Positions 34,893 through 46,669 of a stretch of 64,000 bases of DNA are shown piece by piece. The position numbers were made by a program, and so were the translations under genes. Below the pieces are notes generated by a model. That model ran no database searches. It was given only the letters and a program-made list of their open reading frames with translations, and had not been told where the DNA came from. The stretch comes from Endothia cerciana. Taxonomy: Eukaryota; Ascomycota; Sordariomycetes; Diaporthales; Cryphonectriaceae. The DNA is taken from positions 434,001 to 498,000 of the forward strand of contig JALRMH010000022.1 of assembly GCA_026119935.1 (NCBI GenBank), written 5' to 3'. Each line of letters starts with the position of its first letter. The first letter of the stretch is position 1.

Positions 34893-35557
34893 CGTGAAGG
34901 AGTGAGACCCGGCTCTACCGATGCGCAGACAGTCCGGAGTTCCTGCTTTGTGGGAAGACGCGGGCTAAAAAGCGGGGTGGGGGGATTGAGATCTCGTGTG
35001 ATCTTGAAGTCTTCGTCACGCGCGGCCAAGATCGAGAGCAACATGGTGCAAGCTAGGGGGTAGATCAGGTTACGCAGCAGGTCGGACCAGGATGATTTTC
35101 TGCTCAGTCGGGCAAGGTGCATGGCTTAGCTATCGTATGTAGGATAAATAATGCACGAATGATAGAGTATACTCCAAGGGAACTACAGAGTCGACACCAA
35201 CTCGTATGCACAATAGCGTTCTCACCGGTGCATGGATGTCTTTGGGGTAAGCATGCGAGATGCTGACTTTTTCCTTTCGATCTAACTGGTTATGTATGCT
35301 CTACGACTTTGGGGTCGGAAGGTAAGACTTGTTCGCAGGTGTGAAAAAGAACGCAAACTTACAAGGTACCATAGCAGACACCGCGGCGAGAAGACGACCT
35401 GCATAACACTGCGAACGACCCTTGGACACCAACGATATAGTCCCTGCCACCCAAACGAGCTTCTTATTGGATGATGACGGGCTTCTCCTTCCTACCCCTT
35501 GCCAAACCCCAAAGTCATGGATGAGCCTTATCAAGATTCGAAGTATTGTCCTCTTTC
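34893..35557. other. intergenic region
   Basis: Lies upstream of the PQQ-type gene and downstream of the carboxyltransferase gene, both on the minus strand. No gene recognised. Confidence 0.45.
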
Positions 35558-37367
35558 CTAGCGAAAAGCTGGCTGAAGTGATCCGCTTTGCCTGTGCCTT
35601 AGTCTCTCCACGAGCTTCACGTCGTACCTAAGTTCGTGTAAACGTACCGTTGTAGCTGACGCATGAATCCAGTAGAATCCCCACGAAACTTACATATGAG
35701 TGGTCCAGGCACACAGGAGGCTTCTAGTATCCACCGGATCTATGACCTCTGGGATGTCGAATGCGGCTGCAGTCCGCACTGGATTTTGAAGCCTGGTGTA
35801 GTTCTCCAACAGCTCACTATAGATCTCTGCCCTCTTGTCCCCGGCCTCCCTCAATTCCCTCGCGTGGCTTGCTTCCACACCGCTCTCAAGCGGAAGGCTT
35901 CCGGATTCGAGACTCGGCCATGCCACACGGTGATGCGGGTCTCGACAATCCGCCATAATGCCTCCAGCGACTCCATAACACTTCCTGACAAGCACGTTGA
36001 AGATCGGCACTGTGGTCGAGAAGTATGCTTTGGCCAGCTCGACTCCATATTTCATTGTTGCCTGTCGCTCTGCCGCGGTCCCCACTGCATATCCCGGGCA
36101 ATCGACAAATTGGATGATGGGTAGGTTGAATACATCGCACAGGTTGAGGTGTTTTGTCATCTTTTGTGCCCCAGCGCTATCGGTAGCGCCACTCATGATT
36201 TCTGGGTTGTTGGCGATAACTCCTATAGGGCGACCACTCATACGGCCTAAGCCAACGATGGCCGCATTGCCCCAGCCTGCTCCTATTTCGAACCAGGATC
36301 CTTGATCTAACACGGTCTGTATCAGACGTATCATCGCATAAGCTCGCTGGCGGCGACAAGGGATGATGGTTCGCAGCGAGGTGACCCCTCTATCCGGGGC
36401 GTCTATCTATTTCTCTCACTGGTGGCAAATCATTGAGGCCACAATCGGGGACGTAGGAGAGGAAACGGTGGATATGCTCAAAGCATCCCATCTCGTCGGG
36501 GGCAACATTGTCAATCGTCCCGTTTGCGCAGTGGACACCCGGTCCACCCAGCTCACTGGCGGTCAATCCCTCTTCGAACGTGGCTTTGGCCACAACATGG
36601 GGTCCCGCATTGAATAACGAGCCTACATCGGCTGCCATCACCGAAAAATGGCACGCTGTGACTCGTGCTGCACCCAGACCAATAGCTGGACCAAGAATGG
36701 CGCCGACGTTGGGGATTCCAAGGCTCAATTGCTGATTCACCTCCTTGAAACCAGGCATGGGAGGCACATAGCTGAAGCCGTCTCTTTTGATTGTGGTCAC
36801 CGAGCCACCGCCTGACGAGCCGTCGACGAGCTTTATCATCGGAAGTCTGAGGTCGAGGCAGAGCTTCTCCATATATAATGTCTTCGCCCAAATTGCCCCG
36901 TCAGCATGGCCGGCCCGGATGGAGAAGTCGTCTGCCGTAAACAAGATTCTTCGACCACCCACAGTGCCGAAGCCTTGCACATCGTTGCTGGGAGTGAACC
37001 CTTCGATCTTGTCTTTAGCCTTCTCGCCAGGACCCGAGGTTGTCTTCCACCCTATCGTCCCAGCGATAGACCCGACCTCCTTGGAACTTCCTTGATCGGG
37101 AAGTGCATCTACCCTTTCCCGGACCCAGAGTTTGCTGGCCTGTTTCTGGCGGATGTAGCCCGGATTACTGGTTGGTGGAGTCCTTGCTATACCCTGAGGG
37201 GTTTTGACTTGACCAAGAATGTCTGACCAGTCAGTTGGTAGCGCGTTCTTGTCTCTTTTCGTTCTCCGGCGTGATCTGGACCGAGTATCGTCGACCAGGT
37301 CCGGGTTGAGGTGAGCGCCAACCTGCTTCAGTCTCGAGCGAGCCTTTGACGCGTCGTCCTCAGCCAT
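35558..37367 (-). pseudogene. acyl-CoA carboxylase carboxyltransferase (beta) subunit, frameshifted
   Basis: Carboxyl_trans family (crotonase fold) subunit that moves CO2 from carboxybiotin to an acyl-CoA (propionyl-, methylcrotonyl- or similar; substrate not decidable). Starts MAEDDASKARSRLKQVGAHL; conserved YIRQKQASKLWVRERVDAL, DGSSGGGSVTT, GGPGVHCANGTIDNVA, then in another frame GSWFEIGAGWG, QFVDCPGYAVGTAAERQ, YGVAGGIMADCRDP. The first frame stops at 36390 and the second has its own stop at 36407-36409, so one frame change of +1 lies between, at a CCCCGG-containing stretch. A 66-nt intron (35628-35693) leads to a last exon ending in PAFR. Apart from the shift the sequence is well conserved, so it is either a young pseudogene or an assembly error. 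Divergent from the biotin carboxylase gene. Confidence 0.8.
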
Positions 37368-37625
37368 AGCGAGGGACTGAACTGAATTTTGTGCTTATTG
37401 CCAAGCTGGAGCCGTTGAACGACTGTGGAAAGAGCTGAAGCCCGGCTGTTGCCCCAAGTCCACCCCCTGGACGCGGAGGTGACATGCCGAGGTTGCGGGG
37501 ATGCGAACGTCACAACTGCCCAGGTCTCCAAAGGACCACTCTCGTGGACAAAGGCTCGAACTCAAGAATTAGCAGTAATTGAGCGGCTGATGTGGTCTGA
37601 AAATTTGAGGCTGCCTCTTGCAAAT
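37368..37625. promoter_or_regulatory. shared divergent promoter of the two carboxylase subunit genes
   Basis: 258 bp separate the start codons of the carboxyltransferase (minus) and biotin carboxylase/BCCP (plus) genes. Such spacing suggests joint control of the two subunits. I see no well-defined TATA box or operator. Confidence 0.55.
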
Positions 37626-39556
37626 ATGACTCCGACGAGAATCCTCGTGGCAAACAGGTAAGCATCCCAAGACGTATGTTCCAAGCTGCCCCTGACTGAC
37701 ATGCATCGAATGGTCTAGGGGAGAGATCGCGGTCCGGATCCTCTCGTCTGCGAGGGAACTCGGTCTTTATACCATGGCTGTGTCGACAATCGACGATGAC
37801 GCGCATGTATTTTACGCACACGAGTCGATACAGCTCCCATCAGTGTCGTCTTACATGGACGTAGGATTGTTGGTGTCGCTCTGCAAGAAGCACCGCGTCG
37901 GTCTTGTGCATCCCGGATATGGCTTCTTGTCGGAGTCGGCCGAGTTTTGCGAGCAACTCCTTGCAGCTGGCGTCACTTTCATAGGGCCTTGCCCACAGAT
38001 CTTGAGACAGACTGGAAACAAGCTCAGTGCAAGGAAGTTGGCTCAGGGCTACGGCGTGCCCGTCCTCCCTGCGCTTAGCAAGCTGTTAAAGGACATAGGG
38101 GCTTTGAGAAAGTTTGCCTAGGGGGTCGGCCTGCCACTGATGCTCAAAGCAGTCGACGGCGGAGGAGGCCGCGGCATACGCCTCGTGCGCGGCGAGAAGG
38201 ACCTCGAGGCAAGTTTCCGCAGGGCATCAAACGAGAGCCCCAGCAAACAAGTCTCCGCGGAGAAAGCTGCGATCGAAGGTTCCAGACATGTCGAGGTTCA
38301 GATCATTGGAGATGGGCTGGGAAATGTCCGGCATTTCTGGGAGCGCGAGTGCTCGATACAACGGCGATTCCAGAAGGTCATCGAGATCGCACCATCACCC
38401 ATCCAAAACCGTCACTTGATTACCTCTGTCATTGATGCCGCGGTCCGGATGGCCAAGGCCATCAAGTACTTGTCGCTTGGCACGTGGGAATTTCTCGTCT
38501 CGCCAGCAAGCACAACATATTTCTTCATGGAAATCAACCCTCGACTTCAGGTGGAACACACGATCACAGAAGCGATATCCGGGATCGACTTGGTCCAATC
38601 TCAAATACTCATAGCCCTCGGGAAGGGTTTCGTCGATATTGGCATCGACACGATTGGCTCCGACCACGCGAGGAGACCGCCGCCTGCTTCCACAGCTATA
38701 CAGCTGAGAGTCACGGCAGAGGATCCTCGTCGGAACTTTTCGGCCTCGATTGGACGGATAAACAAAGCCCTCTTCCCTGGTGGGAACGGGATCAGAATGG
38801 ACAGCCACCTTCGTTCAGGCTCTGTGATATTAGCAGACTTTGACTCACTTCTCGCGAAAGTGGTCGTCACCGCCATGGACTGGACTGCCGCAGTGAGAAG
38901 GGCACAGAGGGCATTACAGGACGCGGCCATTGATGGGATCGCCACGAACATTGCCTTACTGCAAAGCATTGTTCACACGGATGATTTTCAGAATTCATAC
39001 TTTGACACACAGTGGCTCGAAAAACATTTAGAGAGTCTTTTACGACACGAACAAAAAGTTCCGAGGCATGCCAGTACATCAGCTTTCGGGGAGAGATCTG
39101 AAGCGGAGAGAAGGGGATACCCTGCCTGCCAGTTTTCGAAGCAACAGCACCGTGTCCAGTATCACACGGAACGACTTTCCTAATTCTCTGGCCCTGATCT
39201 TATCCATAGGCGATTCCAAGGATCCGAAGACAACCTACAATTTCACAATGTCTAAGCGGACAGATTCACAGCATGGCCTGAAGATCAGTCAGCGCGGGGA
39301 CAGGTCGATCCCCGCTGACTCGGCGTTGCTATGTCCGGTGTCCGGTCAGCTGATGGAAATCCTTGTCGAGGACGGAGATATCGTTAACGAGGGGGACACT
39401 GTCGTCGTTGTGCGTCAAATGAAGATGGAACTGGAGATTCGCGCCCACCAATCTGGAGCGGTGAAGGCACTGTTCGATCGTCAAGAGGGGGACCAAGTCT
39501 CGGTGGATACGGTTATATGCACCATCTTGCCAGGTCCGACCAGGCAGAGGCTGTAA
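37626..39556 (+). pseudogene. acyl-CoA carboxylase alpha subunit (biotin carboxylase + BCCP), broken
   Basis: Begins MTPTRILVAN; a 61-nt intron (37658-37718) leads to RGEIAVRILSSARELGL, the biotin carboxylase start. HPGYGFLSESAEF, then KAVDGGGGRGIRLV (ATP grasp), HVEVQIIGDGLGNVRHFWER and FMEINPRLQVEHTITEA (catalytic loop) are intact. Two lesions: an in-frame TAG at 38119-38121 between LRKFA and GVGLPLMLK, where homologs have one ordinary residue, and a +1 frame change between 39032 and 39183, after which the linker and the biotinyl domain continue. VVRQMKMELEIRA holds the biotin-accepting lysine (QMKM). Stop at 39554. Both lesions would prevent a full product, yet the catalytic motifs remain, so the decay looks recent. 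Partner of the divergent carboxyltransferase gene. Confidence 0.85.
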
Positions 39557-40241
39557 GATCCCGATCCATGCAAGCGAGGTGCAACACTATGCAGAACAGA
39601 GCAACTTCCTAACGCCAGCTCCATGTAACTACTGCTGCGTCACTCCGCGGAAAGGCCTCGCAGTACCAGGCCCCTAGTGGATTCCGGCACAGGACCAGAG
39701 TTGGGGTCAAAGTCGAACATCGAGAAACCCCAGAGTGATCGACGAGACTAGTCCCCGCCTCCACTGTCTCGGCGCAGTATTGTATCGGTCGAGGCGAGAA
39801 GGTCCTTGCGTTACTGGAGCGGCTTTTGTTTATCGTCGCCGTCCGTATGTTTCTCCGCACGTGTCTACATGAGGACGTGGTACTTGCATGCACGAGGTGT
39901 TCATATGCAAGATAGTGGAGAACTTGGCGAACGCCTATATCAAACCCAATTCGGCGATAATTAGTGCCTTGCCTTGGTCCTACGTAGTGATGTGTAAGGT
40001 TATTGGACAAGCGCGATGAAGTCACGGGCTATGGGCAATGATGAAAGTTCGCATTACAGGCTTACGATGCGGGGTATCATCTATTAATTTATTCACCGTC
40101 AACTCTAGCATATCTATAGCAGCATATAGGAGAAGGAACCCCCCGGTAAGTCACTCGAGGTTTAGCCATCTACACAGCTCACCATTCATCCGCCAGTTGC
40201 TACCTATCGTTTTCGCTTTCTGCGCTCCTCACCCTGCTAAG
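39557..40241. other. intergenic region
   Basis: No gene recognised. Should contain the 3' end of the carboxylase gene and the promoter of the glutaminase gene. Confidence 0.45.
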
Positions 40242-43200
40242 ATGGCGGCCATGAAGATTTGTTTGAGCATCATGGCCATCCTGGCCGTCAGCCTTGGGAC
40301 AGTTGCTCAAAACGTTTCGAGCAATGCAACTGAATATCCCGGGGCTGTGGATGGGAATGGAAACCCACTGCCTTCCTATTCACCAGCTCGGCCACCAGCA
40401 GTTCCTCTTGCAGTGAGAGGTCCCTACACGTCTGCGTGGTCGACGACATCTGGGGACTCGACGCTGAACAGTGCGGATCCAATTTTCTGGCCGGGAGGTC
40501 CTCTCGGTTGGGAGGGTATTGTGATGGTTGATGGCATATCATATGTTCGTGGTCTCAATGTGCCCTTCTAGTAGATCATGCCTCCTCACGGGGGTCTCCG
40601 GACCTACCTCAGGTGCATTTCTCGCCATGACTGACGCCCTCAGCGGCTTCCGTAAATATTTGGATACACAATTAGCCTTCTCAATGAGCAAATGCTAACA
40701 CGTGCTGATGCTAGGAGTACCTCGGGACGGGTTCACAAAGTCTTCCAAAGCTGGCTAAATTCCATACTGCTAAACCCGGAAGTGTGAGCTACGACTCCCA
40801 GTACTCTAACTTCACTTTCCAGGCCGGGCCTGTCGAAATACTGGCGAGCTTTTTCTCCCCGGTCACCCCCAAGGACATATGTCGGACTTCAATCCCCCTG
40901 TCCTACTTGACAACGAGCATCACTTCCTTGGATGGATGTGCGCACCATGTGCGATTCTACTCAGACATCAACGGGGCTTGGATATCCTACGAGAGTAACC
41001 AGACCCTTATCTGGGACTTGTATAGATCTGGAATTGGGGCCACCCAACCTGTCAACGGCACCGGGAATGCAACCGACTCTGCTAGTACACTCTACTCCTG
41101 GATCTATCAGCTTGAACAGTCCTACACCTTCGGAGAGGAGTATGATTTTCCTCAGTGGGGAAATTTCTCGTACAGCTCAAGCCCGATGGGCGCGCAGAAC
41201 TTTAGTTTTCAGGCCGGGTTCTCCGCCGATGTCCGGTATAGCTTTGTTAATAAACATGTTCTGGACGATCTCGTGGACTCAGAATACCGTGGATCAGGCA
41301 CGCGGGAGCCTGTATTTGCCTTCGCGCACGACGTTGGCAACGTGACCTCGGCTCAGGTCCGATATACCATTGGTTCCATTCAGACACCTATCATCCGCTA
41401 TCTCCACATCGGCGGGCTGACGCCATTGTTACCCTGGTGGGCCAAGTGTTACGGACTGGACATGTACTCACTGATTGCATTCCACTGGGACGACTTCGAT
41501 ACTGTCTCAAGCTTAGGAGCTGATTTCGAGGCTCAGCTCAAGGATGATGTTGCCGCTTACTATCAAGAGAATCCTGCTTTCATATATAGCAACAGCACTC
41601 CGCAAGTGCTCCCGTTTTATTCAAACGGCTCTGAGGGTTACACTCCCGGTGTCGATCAGTACGGCCAGCAGTATATTTTCGACCCTAACGACGGCTATGG
41701 TTTCCTCAACCCAAATAACTTCAGCGGAATAGCAATTCCGGATATTTCTGAGGCTGAAGCGTACTACTCCATCGTTGCCCTGTCTGCACGACAGATCATG
41801 GGCGCATATGTCTACGCTATCCCTCCCACAACGACATGCGGAGGCGAGGCGTTGGATGGCTCGGATGAGAGCACTCCGCTGATGTTCCAAAAAGAGATCT
41901 CCAGTGATGGTAATGTCAATACGGTCGACGTCTGTAAGTGATTGTTGATGCTGTGTCCTTGTCATCTATCTCTAGCATCCTGTCAGCCTCTGCACAAGGC
42001 AGTGTAGCTAATGTTCGCTCCAACTCGCAGTATACCCTGCAACGCCCTTCTTTTTATGGGCGAATCCAGATATGCTCAAATGGACGCTAGAGGCACTCTT
42101 CCAAAACCAGGAGAGCGGTTTCTACCCGAATGGCTATTCTATGCACGACCTGGGCACCAATTTTCCGAATGCCACCGGGCACGTGGAGGGAAATGACGAG
42201 TATATGCCTGTCGAGGAATCTGGAAACATGATACTCATGTCCTACGCCTACTATAAGTTCTCCGGTGACACGAGTTGGATCAAGAGCCATTACCAGATTC
42301 TAAAGCAATGGGCACTTTACCTAACCCAGTTTTCTCTCATACCGGCCGCCCAGCTCAGCACGGATGACTTTGCGGGGACACTGCAGAATCAGACGAATTT
42401 GGCCATCAAAGGTATTGTGGGACTGCAAGCCATGAGTGCCATTGCGCGGATTGCAGGAGAGCCAGCTGATGTGGCCAACTTTTCGACGACGGCAACTGAG
42501 TACTATCAGAATTGGACATACTTCGCCATCGACCCCTCAGAAAAGCACACGATGCTTTCGTATCAGTGGCGATCTTCTTGGGGGCTTCTCTACAACGTAT
42601 TCTTCGACAAGCTTCTGAACCTCGAAATTATTGAAGACAGTGTCTACGATATGCAGTCCACCTGGTACGCCTCTGTGAGCCAGATCTTTGGCGTGCCCCT
42701 TGACAATCGTGTAAGTAACAGCTTTTTCAATATTTGAGCTCTCTGTCGGATGCTTGTGAGTGATCTGGTGAACACGCTGACATCAAGACTAACAGCATCA
42801 CTACACCAAATCCGACTGGGAGATGTGGACAGCAGCTACTTGCTCTCCCGAAACACGCAGACTGTTCGTGAACGGCCTAGCCTATTGGCTCAACTTCACT
42901 TCTACCGAGTATCCATTCACAGATCTGTACGAAGTGACTGACGACGGATCTTATCCAGAGGTGCCCAACGATATTGAATTTAAGGCGCGGCCAGTCGCTG
43001 GTGGGCACTTCTCCTTGCTGTCCCTATATCGTGCTGGCCTCCTCAATGATGATGATGCGGGCGACGAAAGCGGGTCTGTCTTCGGCCAGAACAGCACCCA
43101 GGCAGTCGTCTCGGAAATTATCCTGCCGACGCAGGCGGGCTCGGATTTGGGACCATCGGGCTCCGGCAGGGCCACGGAGGTCCCGTATTCTTTTTCGACC

Positions 43201-43302
43201 TTAACCACATTCAACGGAACAGGAGTCGTGGTTACTACCGAATCAACCATCACGGCAACTGAGACAGTTAGCTCATTCGCGTACTCGACGCCGGCAGGTT
43301 AG
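40242..43302 (+). CDS. gtaA: secreted glutaminase A-like protein (GtaA, DUF4965/DUF1793 type)
   Basis: Predicted 902 aa from exons 40242-40544, 40715-41933, 42031-42710 and 42796-43302; phases agree. Start MAAMKICLSIMAILAVSLGTVAQ is a signal peptide. Exon 1 gives PLAVRGPYTSAWSTTSG, then DPIFWPGGPLGWEGIVMVDG; across intron 1 (GTTCGT donor) GISY joins EYLGTGSQSLP. Further family blocks: YSNFTFQAGPVEILASFFSPVTPKD, SLIAFHWDDF, QESGFYPNGYSMHDLG, PVEESGNMILMSYAYYKF and SYQWRSSWGLLYNVF. These mark the fungal GtaA family, which hydrolyses extracellular glutamine to glutamate. After the catalytic region there is a Ser/Thr/Val-rich tail of about 100 residues (from LLNDDDAGDESG) that may be O-glycosylated. 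Many N-glycosylation sites. Confidence 0.92.
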
Positions 43303-45193
43303 AGGACTGTCTTGGCTGTGTGTATCGCGGACATTTGGCTATATCAAGGCATGTGAGAAGGCGTGATTAACTTCCAAATCAACATCGAACGTTACAACAT
43401 TGTATACTTCAGGGATGGCCTACGATGCAAACAGGCACGTCGCAGACATGTTTGATATACACGGTGTCCTTAAATGCTTTTCAGACCGGAGGCATACTCA
43501 TGCGCTTCATAAGACAAATGCTCTACCCTGGCTGTTTGCCCTCTGGTGATTCTGATACTTGTCTGACAACGCCGTTCTATTGACGATTCTCTTTTGCTGA
43601 TGATATATATGCTTTGATATTCTGACCGCTTCTGCCCTCTAAGAACCCTTCAATGCCTCCTCCGAATTTTTTAAGTATGGTCTATCTGGCCTTTTCTATT
43701 CCTAGGATTATGATGTTGCTCTGACCGTCTACTGACTCAGGAATCTCCTGAGAGCAGAGTCTTACAAACGAACTCGATCTTTTCTGCCATCTAGGCAAAG
43801 ATATATATGTGCACAAGGTCCAGTAAAATGATGTAGCTTGCTTGTTTGTCCTTGGTGGGTAAGCTCATACCGGCACAGGGATGGACTCGAGGCTTTATTA
43901 ACAAGACAGGGCATTCGCGGGATTGAGACCGAATTTCATACGACTACGGTCTAGATGACATTTAAAGCCGGACGTTTTGGACTAGAAGGAGGTCGATTGT
44001 CTTTCTGGCACTTTATTGCAGGACATAACAGGGACAGTGGACGCCCCCTCCCCCTCCAGATGCATAGAAGCGGTTCATATAAGGAAGATGCCGGGTGGGC
44101 CCTGAATGGAATGTCCATTTCATAAGCAATTTTTATAACGTAAAAATTTGATCCGAAGGTCAAAGCCAGTTAAACGTTGGAATGTCTTGATCACTTTGCT
44201 GGAGAGAAGGAGTTTCTCTTTCGATTGCGACTTCGTCACACTGCTTACATCTTCTGTTTGTGTGCTGCCCTGTGACGGGTCTACGTCGCGGCCGACCCAG
44301 TTGTCAGCACGGCCAAGGGTCGGCCACAGCCAAGCCCCGTCTGCACTCAAGATTAAACAAGGCAGTCAGAATTCAAGCCTGCAGACCAGATAACGGGCCG
44401 TTCGCAAAACGCTCGTCTGGACCCGCCGGCCAGAGGCGTGTACTATCCGTCTTACTGTTGTCACCGGTACAGGAAACATAAAGGAGTCGCATGTGGTTTG
44501 GTTCTCACAGTGCTCTGGAGACTCTTCTGGGGAGTAAGCTGACATCGTTTGGACCCGCAAAGGAACTGTGATTTTCTGACCCGGAACGAGTTTTTGCGGG
44601 CATTCTCTTCCCGGCTGCATACTTTCACACACCCTGCCATAGAGGCCTGTTTCGGCCTTGCAAATCTACAAACACGGCATCGAAGCCGAAGCAACTACTA
44701 CCTCACTATTTACTCCCGGGCGGAGAAGCAAGGTCTAGATCGCCAATTCTTACGAATCCCCGATTGTTTCAGAGGCGGTCCCACCGCGTACGGCGCACTC
44801 GGCCTCAGGCTGTCCTATGCGGTCCACGCCGGTCCAGTTCAGTAGTAAACCATTTCATGCAGTCAGAGGCGTCAGTCCACATGGTTTGGCAAGCTACATA
44901 AGTATCTTCTGGGATCACCTCCCGTCAGTCCAACAGTGAGGACCACCATCCCCAGGCAGGTCAATTCCTCTTCAGTGTTGATCGCTTCATTCTTCACACC
45001 GCGTTGATCGCTATAGTACTTCCTTTTCTTTTCTATGCCAACCTTTACCCTTTGAAGGCTGCCGGTCATCTTCAGGGCTTGTATTTATTATTTTTCTTTT
45101 ATTTTTTTCCTTTTTCTGTCTTCTCTGTTGTTCCTCTTTTATCCTCCTGGTTTGCTCTTTACTGTCACTGCTCGGCGAGCCCCCTTTCTCACA
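43303..45193. other. 1.9-kb intergenic region
   Basis: No gene recognised. The last 130 bp (45065-45193) are a strongly T/C-rich leader typical of highly expressed fungal genes, directly before the ATG of the His-rich secreted protein. Confidence 0.5.
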
Positions 45194-46669
45194 ATGAAGT
45201 ACACAGCCCTCGCCGCTGTGATCTTCGGATCCTCAGTGGCCTATGCTCTTGAGCTTCGCGCCTTGCAAGATGCAGTCATTACGGCCACAAAGATCCTGAC
45301 CATCACGCACGAAGGCCGCCCGGTCACAATAACATCCCTGGAGAGGTACTTTCCGGAAACCTCCATCGATCTGGAGGCTCGTCAGGCGCAGCACACTCGA
45401 GGCGGCCTTGAGGGACACGTCGACGGACACTTCGAGCTGGCAGGACACCAGCCGGGGCACCACTCAGGTCACCACTCGGGGAGCGGCCACTTTGCCGGAG
45501 GCATGATGGGTGCCGGCGGGGCTTATGTCACCAGCGGTGTCGGGCTCCCGGTCAGCCAGGGGCCTCCACTGATGGGCATGCTGCCCAACGCTGCTCCTCA
45601 GGCCAGCGGGGCTGCAATGCTGCAGAATCGAGCCCACCATGAGCATGAGAGCAAGAAGGGTAAGAACCACACTAAGGGTCGTCACACCAATGGCCACCAC
45701 ACAAAGGGCCATAAAGAACGGCGACAGGTTGTGACGGCTGCCATGGTGACCGGTGGTGGCCAGCAAGCTGTTGCCACGGGAGGCATGCATGGCAGCAAGC
45801 ATGGTGGCAAGCACGACGGCAAGCACGGAGAGATGCGGGAAGGGATGCGCGGAGGCCACCACGGAAAGATGGACGACAAGATGGGCGGCATAATGGGTGA
45901 GGAAATGCCCGGAGAGATGCACGAGGAAAAGATGCAACAGCGTCACTTCGTAACAGGAGGCATGCTAGCTGGTGTTGCTCGTCCAGCCAGGCCAACTGGA
46001 GGTATGAAAGGCAGTATGCACGGAGGTATGCAGGAGGAAGTACACGGAAGCCAGCACGGAACCGAGGGCGGCCACCAAGACAAGAGGTTCAACGTGAATG
46101 AGATTCCGTTGAAGTTCCTGCCCAAGCAAGACTCCAGCCTGGAGCAACGCGCCGAGCAACCTTCATCTTCCGAAGCGGAGCATGAAGGCAAAGGCAAACA
46201 CCATGCGAACGGCGATCACGCAAAGGTCGGTCAGCAGGACAAGAGAGGTCCGAAGTACTTGACCGAAGTCAAGTCCGTGAATGGGCCCGCCCTTCCTGCT
46301 CGTGAGGTCACGCAGGCACCCATCCCTACTGGAAGGTTTCACGCAGCCAAAGGCGGCAACAGCATGTTCCATGGAGCCAAAGGCAGCAACAGCACATTTC
46401 ATGGAGCCAAGGGCGTCAATAGAACGGAGGGTGGAAATCATGCTAAGGCAGACAAGGAGGACAAACCCAGCCGTATGGATCGTGTCCAGAGCCTGACGCC
46501 CATCGAAAAAAACCTTCAAGAGAACAAGACCCCTCAAGTCACTGAGAAGCCTAGCTTTAAGATCCTGGGCCGGGCTGAAAATTCTGCTCCCGATGACGAC
46601 CACCGTGTCAAGACTGAGCATGAGCACCTGACGCTTACCACCAAGGTGAGAAAGCCTGAAGGTGCTTAG
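45194..46669 (+). CDS. secreted His/Gly/Met/Lys-rich repeat protein, unknown function
   Basis: 491 aa, single exon. The ATG at 45194 (CACAATG context) starts a clear signal peptide, MKYTALAAVIFGSSVAYA; the frame is open upstream but without ATG. After a short ordinary segment (to about residue 60) the chain is biased to His, Gly, Met and Lys: HQPGHHSGHHSGSGHFAGG, then KGRHTNGHHTKGHKERR, GGKHDGKHGEMREGM, and Met-His mixtures such as GEEMPGEMHEEKMQ. Near 380-410 three FHGAKG(G/S/V)N-type repeats occur. The tail is Lys/Glu-rich. Dibasic sites (KR, RR) are frequent. No domain is recognised. The composition suggests binding of Cu, Ni or Zn, or a cell-wall matrix role, but neither is shown. The T/C-rich leader suggests strong expression. 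Confidence 0.75.
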   Translation: MKYTALAAVIFGSSVAYALELRALQDAVITATKILTITHEGRPVTITSLERYFPETSIDLEARQAQHTRGGLEGHVDGHFELAGHQPGHHSGHHSGSGHFAGGMMGAGGAYVTSGVGLPVSQGPPLMGMLPNAAPQASGAAMLQNRAHHEHESKKGKNHTKGRHTNGHHTKGHKERRQVVTAAMVTGGGQQAVATGGMHGSKHGGKHDGKHGEMREGMRGGHHGKMDDKMGGIMGEEMPGEMHEEKMQQRHFVTGGMLAGVARPARPTGGMKGSMHGGMQEEVHGSQHGTEGGHQDKRFNVNEIPLKFLPKQDSSLEQRAEQPSSSEAEHEGKGKHHANGDHAKVGQQDKRGPKYLTEVKSVNGPALPAREVTQAPIPTGRFHAAKGGNSMFHGAKGSNSTFHGAKGVNRTEGGNHAKADKEDKPSRMDRVQSLTPIEKNLQENKTPQVTEKPSFKILGRAENSAPDDDHRVKTEHEHLTLTTKVRKPEGA

